Shown here: in pieces, positions 9,513 to 16,176 of the stretch
How the letters are laid out: each line of letters opens with the position of its first letter
Position numbering within the stretch: position 1 is the first letter of the stretch
From: Alphaproteobacteria bacterium
Lineage (GTDB): Bacteria; Pseudomonadota; Alphaproteobacteria; Caulobacterales; Caulobacteraceae
NCBI GenBank assembly: GCA_018895795.1
Contig: JAHINZ010000465.1
Span: forward strand, 1-16,176
DNA: 16,176 bases
Reading direction: 5' to 3'
Translations under genes and position numbers: made by a program
Notes under the pieces: model-generated
Told to the model about the DNA's origin: nothing
The model's database searches: none
The model's input: only the letters and a program-made list of their open reading frames with translations

Positions 9513-10190
9513 ATGAGCGACGTGACCCAAGCCCTGATCCAGCCCGTCGATCCCGAAGTCGTCCGCGCCTTTCTGCGCGACGAGCCCGATTTCCTGCGCG
9601 ACGACATGAGTCTGCTCGGTGAGCTGGGCCTGCGCGTCGACGGCGGCAATGTGATCGATTTCGGGCCCGCCGCCCTGGCCCGCGCCTCGGCCGCCCACCG
9701 TCGCGAAGCCGGGGTCCGCCGCGAGCTGGAGGACACCGCCCGCGCCAATTTCTCGGCCCAGGCCCAGACCCATGCGGCGGTCATCGACCTGCTGGACGCC
9801 CGCAACCATTCGGACCTGGCGCGCCGCGTCGACGACATGGCCACCCTGCGCTTCGGCCTGACCGCCGGCGTCATCGTTCTGGAAGGCCCGGGCCGCGTGC
9901 CCGCCGGCTGGCACGCCCTGATCGACGGTCAGATCGACATGCTGATGGGCGAGCACGCCGTCGCCCGCATGGGCTTCTACGCCCCGGCCCTGGGCCTGTT
10001 CGGCGACCGGCTGGACCACATTCGCAGCATGGCCATGGTCCGCATGGCCCTGTGGGAGCCCTCGCGCCAGGGCATCCTGGCCTTCGGCTCGTCCGATCCC
10101 GAGGCCTTCACCCCCGAGATGGGCTCCGAACTGGTGGCCTTCCTGGCCCGCGTGGTCGAGCGCACCGCCGAGCGCTGGCCGGTTCTGTGA
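9513..10190 (+). CDS. DUF484 family protein
   Basis: The 225-residue soluble protein matches the DUF484 family. It has an N-terminal helical segment with the typical opening VVRAFLRDEPDFLRDD (about residues 16-31) and a charged coiled-coil-like stretch (about 55-85). A GAF-like C-terminal domain follows, ending near RVVERTAERWPVL. The function of DUF484 proteins is not established. The strongest clue is context: they are very often encoded directly before xerC, as here, where the TGA stop overlaps the xerC GTG start. The start ATG has GGAG about 10 bases upstream. No signal peptide or membrane helix is visible. Confidence 0.9.
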   Translation: MSDVTQALIQPVDPEVVRAFLRDEPDFLRDDMSLLGELGLRVDGGNVIDFGPAALARASAAHRREAGVRRELEDTARANFSAQAQTHAAVIDLLDARNHSDLARRVDDMATLRFGLTAGVIVLEGPGRVPAGWHALIDGQIDMLMGEHAVARMGFYAPALGLFGDRLDHIRSMAMVRMALWEPSRQGILAFGSSDPEAFTPEMGSELVAFLARVVERTAERWPVL

Positions 10191-11119
10191 CCTCGCCGGC
10201 CCAAAGCGGCCGGCAAGCCCTCGTCGCCTGGCTGGACCATCTGGAGCATGAACGCCGGGCCTCGCCGCGCACCGTGCGGGCCTATGGCGACAATGTTCTG
10301 GCCTATCTGAATTTCCTGGAGCGCCATCGCGGCGAGGCCGTGGGGCTGGACGACCTGGGCGCGATCACCGCCGCCGAGCTGCGCGCCTATCTGGCCTTTC
10401 GCCGGCAGGGCGAGACCGGCCTGGCGCCGCGGTCGTTGTCGCAGAGCCTGTCGTCGATCCGCGCCTTCCACCGCTTTCTCGACCACCGCCTGGACAGGCC
10501 CAATCCCAACATCGCCCTGGTGCGCGGCCCGCGCCTGAAGGTCGGCCTGCCGCGGCCGGTGACCGAGGACCAGGCCCACGGCCTGCTCAACGAGATCGGG
10601 GCGGACCCTGATCGCGAGGACTGGGAGGTGGCCCGCGACGAGGCCGTGCTCACGCTGCTCTGGGGGTGCGGCCTGCGGATTTCCGAAGGTCTGTCGCTGG
10701 CGCGGCGCGACGCGCCGCTGGGCGAGACCCTGCGCATCACCGGCAAGGGCGGCAAGACCCGGATCGTGCCGGTGCTGGACGCCGTGCGCGAGGCGGTCAA
10801 CGGCTATGTCGCCGCCCTGCCCTTCGCCCTGTCGCCCGACGCGCCGCTGTTTCGCGCCAAGCGCGGCGGACCGCTGTCGCCGCGCCACGTCCAGGCCAGC
10901 GTCCAGATCCTGCGCGGCCGACTGGGACTGTCGGACCGGGTGACGCCGCACGCCCTGCGCCACGCCTTCGCCACCCACCTGCTGGGGGCCGGGGCGGACC
11001 TGAGATCAATCCAGGACCTGCTGGGTCACGCCTCGCTGTCGACAACCCAGCGCTATACCCAGGTCGACGCGGCCGGACTCATGGCCGCCTACGCCAAGGC
11101 TCATCCCCATAATGGGTAG
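10187..11119 (+). CDS. xerC: Tyrosine recombinase XerC
   Basis: This 310-residue recombinase with XerD cuts and rejoins DNA at the dif site to resolve chromosome dimers at division. An N-terminal SAM-like core-binding domain (about 10-100) precedes the catalytic domain. The full catalytic set is visible: R164 in CGLRISEGLSL, the beta-hairpin lysine in GKGGK (187-190), H255 and R258 in PHALRHAFATHLL, H281 in LGHASL and nucleophile Y290 in TQRYTQV. The start is taken as GTG at 10187, which overlaps the DUF484 stop as GTGA and implies translational coupling. Upstream in-frame codons lie inside DUF484. Its size, completeness and DUF484 linkage favour housekeeping XerC over a phage integrase. No terminator is seen before the chemoreceptor promoter region. 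Confidence 0.94.
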   Translation: MTSPAQSGRQALVAWLDHLEHERRASPRTVRAYGDNVLAYLNFLERHRGEAVGLDDLGAITAAELRAYLAFRRQGETGLAPRSLSQSLSSIRAFHRFLDHRLDRPNPNIALVRGPRLKVGLPRPVTEDQAHGLLNEIGADPDREDWEVARDEAVLTLLWGCGLRISEGLSLARRDAPLGETLRITGKGGKTRIVPVLDAVREAVNGYVAALPFALSPDAPLFRAKRGGPLSPRHVQASVQILRGRLGLSDRVTPHALRHAFATHLLGAGADLRSIQDLLGHASLSTTQRYTQVDAAGLMAAYAKAHPHNG

Positions 11120-11153
11120 TCTAGTGGGACAAGTTGTCGCGATATCCTCAACA

Positions 11154-11180
11154 GAATCCGAGAATTAACCGCGTTTTTAC
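11154..11180 (+). promoter_or_regulatory. Candidate CtrA box with adjacent GANTC site upstream of the chemoreceptor gene
   Basis: TTAACCGCGTTTTTAC (11165-11180) fits the CtrA consensus TTAA-N7-TTAA with one mismatch (TTAA, seven bases, TTTA), and both halves are followed by C. Six bases earlier is GAATC (11154-11158), a CcrM methylation target of GANTC form. In Caulobacter, CtrA controls many flagellar and chemotaxis promoters and GANTC sites mark cell-cycle-regulated ones. The site lies 76 bases before the likely start codon. A weak match to a housekeeping promoter (TTGTCGC at 11134, ACAGAATC at 11151) is also present, so the CtrA site could activate or repress. Assignment is by sequence alone. 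Confidence 0.5.
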
Positions 11181-11255
11181 TGCATCAGCGCCTTGGTGGT
11201 TCCAACAGCCGAGGCCCGCTCGTTCGACGCGGGTGCGCCGGACATGGGGCCCGCG

Positions 11256-13235
11256 ATGAATTTCGACGATCTGAAGATTTCGACCAAGGTGGCCTTGCCG
11301 GCCGTGATCCTGACCGTGGTGGCCCTAGCCATTATCGGCATGAGCGCGTGGCAAGCCAAAAAGGCCGAGGAAGCCACGAAGATCCTGCTCGAACACCGAA
11401 GCCCGGCCGCGGCGGAAGGCTACCGCTTCAATCGACGGATCGTGACCATCGGCTACGCCGGCTATCGCACCGTCTCCAATAGCGGCTCCTCGCCCGAGGC
11501 CCAGACGGCCAGCGCCGAGATCGACAAGGCTTACAAGGACGCCAAGGCCAATCTGGCCGACCTCAAGAAATACGACCCTTCGTCCGCCAAGGCGATCGCT
11601 GATTTCGCCCGTCGCCTCGACAAGATCTATTCTAGCGCCCGCCAGGGCGCCGATCTGGGCCTGATGGACGCCGATGAGGCGGCGATCATGGTCATGGCCG
11701 TGATTGACCCGGACATCGCCAGCCTCAGCAAGGATGTCACAAAGTTCAACGAAGACAATCGTATCGAAACCAACGCCATGGCCGCCAAGGCGTCCAAGGC
11801 CGCGGCCACCGGCACGATCTTCAGCATTCTTTTCGGCTTGATCTCGGCCGGCGCCGCCCTGATCTTCGCCATCTGGATCGGCCGCTCGAAGATTTCCGCC
11901 CCCCTGACCAACCTGTCCAAGACCATGGAGACCCTGGCCCAGGGCTCGGTCGACGTCGAGGTGGTGGGCGCCCTGCGCAAGGACGAGGTCGGCGCCATGG
12001 CCCGCTCGGTCCAGGTGTTCAAGGACAACGCCCTGGCCCTGCGCAGCGCCGAGGCCAACCAGCAACGCCTCAGCGCCGAGACCGAGTCCGAACGCCGTCG
12101 CAATCAGGAAACCGCCGACGCCGCCGCCCGCGAGCAGGCCTTCGTGATGGAAAACCTCGCCATGGGCCTCAACAAGCTGGCCGAAGGCGACCTGACCTAC
12201 CGCGTCAATCAGGAATTCCCGGAGGCCTATAAGCGCCTGCAGAACGACTTCAACGAGTCGATCGCCCAGATGGAAGAGGCGATGCGCACCATCGTCCACG
12301 CCGCCAGCAGCATCGGCGCCGGCGCCGATGAGATCGCCTCGGCGTCCGACGACCTGTCGCGCCGCAGCGAGCAGCAAGCCGCCAGCCTGGAAGAAACCGC
12401 CGCCGCCCTCGACGAGATCACCGCCACGGTGAAGCGCTCGTCGGCCGGCGCCGTCGAAGCCTCCAAGGTGGTGGGTTCGACCCGCTCCGACGCCGAACGC
12501 TCCAGTGTCGTGGTGCGCGGCGCCATCGACGCCATGAACCAGATCGAGAAGTCCTCGCAGTCGATCAGCCAGATCATCGGCGTCATCGACGAGATCGCCT
12601 TCCAGACCAACCTGCTGGCCCTGAACGCCGGTGTCGAAGCCGCCCGGGCCGGCGACGCGGGCCGCGGTTTCGCGGTCGTCGCCCAGGAAGTGCGGGCCCT
12701 GGCCCAACGCTCGGCCGACGCCGCCAAGGAGATCAAGACCCTGATCTCGACCTCGACCCAGCAAGTGGGTCAGGGCGTGTCGATGGTCGGTCAGACCGGC
12801 GAGGCCCTGCAGGCCATCGTCTCCAAGGTCAGCGAGATCGACGCCCTGGTCAGCGAGATCGCCGCCGGCGGCGCCGAACAGGCCACCGGCCTCAACGAGG
12901 TCAACGCCGCCGTCAACCAGATGGACCAGACCGTTCAGCAGAACGCCGCCATGGTCGAGCAGTCGACCGCCGCCAGCCACTCGCTGAAGGGCGAGGCCGG
13001 CAATCTGATGCAGATGATCTCGCGCTTCCGCGTCGGCGGCGACAACCACGCCGCGGCCCGCGCGCCGACCCGCCGTCCGGCCATGCCCACCCAGGTTTCG
13101 CGGCCCGCCCCGGCGCCCGCCAGCTCGGCCAGCCGTCCCGGCGCCAATCCGGTCCGCGCCGCCCAGGCCAAGGTCGCCGCCTTCGCCGGCGGTGGCTCGG
13201 CCAAGCCGTCGGGCGAGGACTGGGAAGAGTTCTGA
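11256..13235 (+). CDS. Methyl-accepting chemotaxis protein
   Basis: The 659-residue chemoreceptor has membrane helix 1 at about residues 12-31, a periplasmic helical sensor domain (about 32-183), and membrane helix 2 at about 186-208. Next come a HAMP domain (about 209-262), a probable second HAMP (about 298-345) and a long coiled-coil signalling domain. The conserved hairpin tip IDEIAFQTNLLALNAGVEAA starts near residue 444. Glutamate- and glutamine-rich stretches (about 371-386 and 540-570) are likely methylation helices. A Pro/Ala-rich linker (about 600-650) ends in DWEEF, an xWxxF tail like the CheR/CheB tether of E. coli receptors. The ligand is unknown. I chose ATG 11256; ATG 11244 and an upstream TTG at 11193 are in frame, and none has a strong ribosome binding site. 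No other chemotaxis gene is adjacent. Confidence 0.93.
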   Translation: MNFDDLKISTKVALPAVILTVVALAIIGMSAWQAKKAEEATKILLEHRSPAAAEGYRFNRRIVTIGYAGYRTVSNSGSSPEAQTASAEIDKAYKDAKANLADLKKYDPSSAKAIADFARRLDKIYSSARQGADLGLMDADEAAIMVMAVIDPDIASLSKDVTKFNEDNRIETNAMAAKASKAAATGTIFSILFGLISAGAALIFAIWIGRSKISAPLTNLSKTMETLAQGSVDVEVVGALRKDEVGAMARSVQVFKDNALALRSAEANQQRLSAETESERRRNQETADAAAREQAFVMENLAMGLNKLAEGDLTYRVNQEFPEAYKRLQNDFNESIAQMEEAMRTIVHAASSIGAGADEIASASDDLSRRSEQQAASLEETAAALDEITATVKRSSAGAVEASKVVGSTRSDAERSSVVVRGAIDAMNQIEKSSQSISQIIGVIDEIAFQTNLLALNAGVEAARAGDAGRGFAVVAQEVRALAQRSADAAKEIKTLISTSTQQVGQGVSMVGQTGEALQAIVSKVSEIDALVSEIAAGGAEQATGLNEVNAAVNQMDQTVQQNAAMVEQSTAASHSLKGEAGNLMQMISRFRVGGDNHAAARAPTRRPAMPTQVSRPAPAPASSASRPGANPVRAAQAKVAAFAGGGSAKPSGEDWEEF

Positions 13236-13257
13236 GTTTCAGTACGTCTAGCGTAAA

Positions 13258-13283
13258 GGCGCCCCCGTCCCCTCTGGGGCGCC
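13258..13283. repeat. GC-rich inverted repeat after the chemoreceptor gene
   Basis: GGCGCCCC (13258-13265) and GGGGCGCC (13276-13283) form an 8-bp stem with a 10-base loop, 22 bases after the chemoreceptor stop and just ahead of the T-tailed terminator. It lacks a T-run. It may assist termination or protect the transcript end. Confidence 0.45.
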
Positions 13284-13300
13284 CCTCCCTGAAAAACTCG

Positions 13301-13331
13301 AGCCCCGCCGGGAGACTGGCGGGGCTTTTTT
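13301..13331 (+). terminator. Rho-independent terminator of the chemoreceptor gene, probably bidirectional
   Basis: AGCCCCGCC (13301-13309) and GGCGGGGCT (13318-13326) form a 9-bp GC-rich stem with an 8-base loop, followed directly by six T residues (13326-13331) on the plus strand. Read on the minus strand, the same stem is followed four bases later by TTTTT (13292-13296), so it can also end transcription of the small minus-strand gene that converges from the right. Confidence 0.85.
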
Positions 13332-13348
13332 CTTGGGGGCGTCAGGCG

Positions 13349-13648
13349 TTACCGGCCGACATTGTAGCGGATGGTCGATGAAACCGGGCAGCCGCCCTGG
13401 GTTCTGAGAACCGTCAGGGTGTGGTTGGCCATCGGCAGGTCACCCAGGCGCTGGATAGCGCCGGCGGGGTCGCGATGGTCGACCCTCTGAATGCCCTGGC
13501 CAAAGCAATGATCCAGCGCGGCGGCCAGGTCCCGAACCGCGGCAGGCCTTGGCCGCGCCTCGGCGGCTTGGCCCTGGGACGCGACGACGCCGTCAGACGG
13601 CGACGCAACCTGGACGGCGGCGGCGAGCAACAAGGCGAAAAAGACCAT
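13349..13648 (-). CDS. Small putative secreted protein, function unknown
   Basis: The 99-residue product starts MVFFALLLAAAVQVA, a hydrophobic segment that looks like a Sec signal sequence. The rest is small and polar with two cysteines (C48 in LDHCFG, C87 in GGCPVS) that could form a disulfide in the periplasm. I recognise no family. The ATG at 13648 has GGAG seven bases upstream. An alternative in-frame GTG at 13678 adds ten residues including RKR, which would give a better signal-peptide n-region but has no clear ribosome binding site. It lies 80 bases downstream of lpdA on the same strand and ends before a bidirectional terminator. An open frame on the plus strand (13421-13693) overlaps it but is highly basic with no signal-like start, so I prefer the minus frame. 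The gene could still be spurious. Confidence 0.6.
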   Translation of the reverse strand: MVFFALLLAAAVQVASPSDGVVASQGQAAEARPRPAAVRDLAAALDHCFGQGIQRVDHRDPAGAIQRLGDLPMANHTLTVLRTQGGCPVSSTIRYNVGR

Positions 13649-13677
13649 GGCGGGGCTCCGTTTCCGAGACCCCGCCA
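13648..13677 (-). promoter_or_regulatory. Hairpin spanning the ribosome binding site and start codon of the small secreted gene
   Basis: On the minus strand TGGCGGGG (13677-13670) pairs with CCCCGCCA (13655-13648). The downstream arm sits exactly between the GGAG ribosome binding site and the ATG and includes the A of the ATG. The GGAG lies in the loop. Such a stem could limit translation. If the GTG at 13678 is the true start, the stem is instead within the coding sequence. Confidence 0.4.
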
Positions 13678-13728
13678 CTCTACGCCAGATTGATCCGACG
13701 CGTTAGTTAACTCTGACCCAGAGCCCGA

Positions 13729-15129
<1,401 letters not shown>

Positions 15130-15131
15130 GT

Positions 15132-15185
15132 TGGCCTCTCGTGATGGACGCCCCTCGCCCTTCGACATTCAGGACACAGAGGCCA
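15132..15185 (-). promoter_or_regulatory. Inverted repeat pairing with the lpdA ribosome binding site
   Basis: In the lpdA leader, TGGCCTCT (minus strand, 15185-15178) is exactly complementary to AGAGGCCA (15139-15132), which contains the AGAGG ribosome binding site. The arms are 38 bases apart. Folding would mask the ribosome binding site. An 8-bp match over this distance could arise by chance in GC-rich DNA, so regulation is only a suggestion. Confidence 0.3.
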
Positions 15186-15210
15186 GACGGGCGCCGAGGC
15201 GCCGAAAAGC

Positions 15211-15238
15211 AAAGCCCCCGTTCCGAAGAACGGGGGCT
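15211..15238 (-). terminator. C(UUCG)G-capped terminator between sucB and lpdA
   Basis: AGCCCCCGTTC (15213-15223) and GAACGGGGGCT (15228-15238) form an 11-bp stem. On the minus strand the loop is TTCG closed by C-G, an exceptionally stable RNA tetraloop, and is followed by TTTGCTTTTC. It begins 10 bases after the sucB stop and should end or strongly attenuate that transcript before lpdA. Confidence 0.85.
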
Positions 15239-15247
15239 CCAAGCGAA

Positions 15248-16176
<929 letters not shown>

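Noticed and set aside
9378..10019. N-terminal extension of priA to 10019
   Set aside because: It is antisense to the DUF484 gene and has no family similarity; PriA homology starts at 9377 and gives the normal length.
10187..11119. Phage or integron integrase instead of XerC
   Set aside because: Housekeeping size, the full catalytic set, coupling to DUF484 and absence of attachment-site repeats or cargo all favour XerC.
11325..13049. 574-residue minus-strand frame opposite the chemoreceptor
   Set aside because: It is a shadow of the highly biased coiled-coil coding sequence, with Gly/Asp/His/Leu-rich product lacking any recognisable fold.
13684..13716. Second CtrA box at the GTTAGTTAAC sequence near 13701
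   Set aside because: There is one TTAA only, with no partner at seven-base spacing, and it lies just downstream of the lpdA stop.

Overview
The window is GC-rich chromosomal DNA from an alphaproteobacterium, most likely a Caulobacter species or close relative. That assignment is inferred from three things: the protein sequences, a GC-rich intergenic palindromic repeat of the kind common in Caulobacter genomes, and a candidate CtrA box beside a CcrM-type GANTC site. No phage, transposon, CRISPR array, tRNA or rRNA is visible. Coding density is high, and most overlapping reading frames are shadows produced by the GC bias.

Left part (1-4709). The 3' end of a crotonase-superfamily gene (+) converges on a block of minus-strand genes. 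Between them (361-480) lies a pair of inverted copies of a roughly 45-bp repeat. The minus block, in transcription order, is an OafA-type acyltransferase, a secreted CHAP-domain peptidoglycan hydrolase, a CorA-family divalent-cation transporter and a pentapeptide-repeat protein. Envelope and ion-handling functions dominate.

Middle part (4710-11119). A TerC-family membrane protein and a 14-helix DHA2-type drug-efflux transporter probably form an operon on the plus strand, divergent from the acyltransferase. The transporter converges on priA (replication restart helicase), and the two stop codons overlap in CTAG. Divergent from priA is a translationally coupled DUF484-xerC pair (chromosome dimer resolution). 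PriA appears to have lost one of its two zinc sites.

Right part (11120-16176). A methyl-accepting chemotaxis protein is preceded by a candidate CtrA box and GANTC site and followed by a strong hairpin terminator. The remaining genes are on the minus strand: sucB (2-oxoglutarate dehydrogenase E2, cut by the window end), lpdA (E3) and a small putative secreted protein. A very stable C(UUCG)G-capped terminator separates sucB from lpdA, so E3 may be expressed separately, as expected for a subunit shared between dehydrogenase complexes.

Overall this is ordinary core-genome content, and I see no clear new defence, mobile or biosynthetic system. The points most worth a second look are the degenerate PriA zinc site, the CtrA-like box at the chemoreceptor, the inverted repeat pair, the layout of the pentapeptide protein, and two hairpins that could mask ribosome binding sites (lpdA and the small secreted gene).
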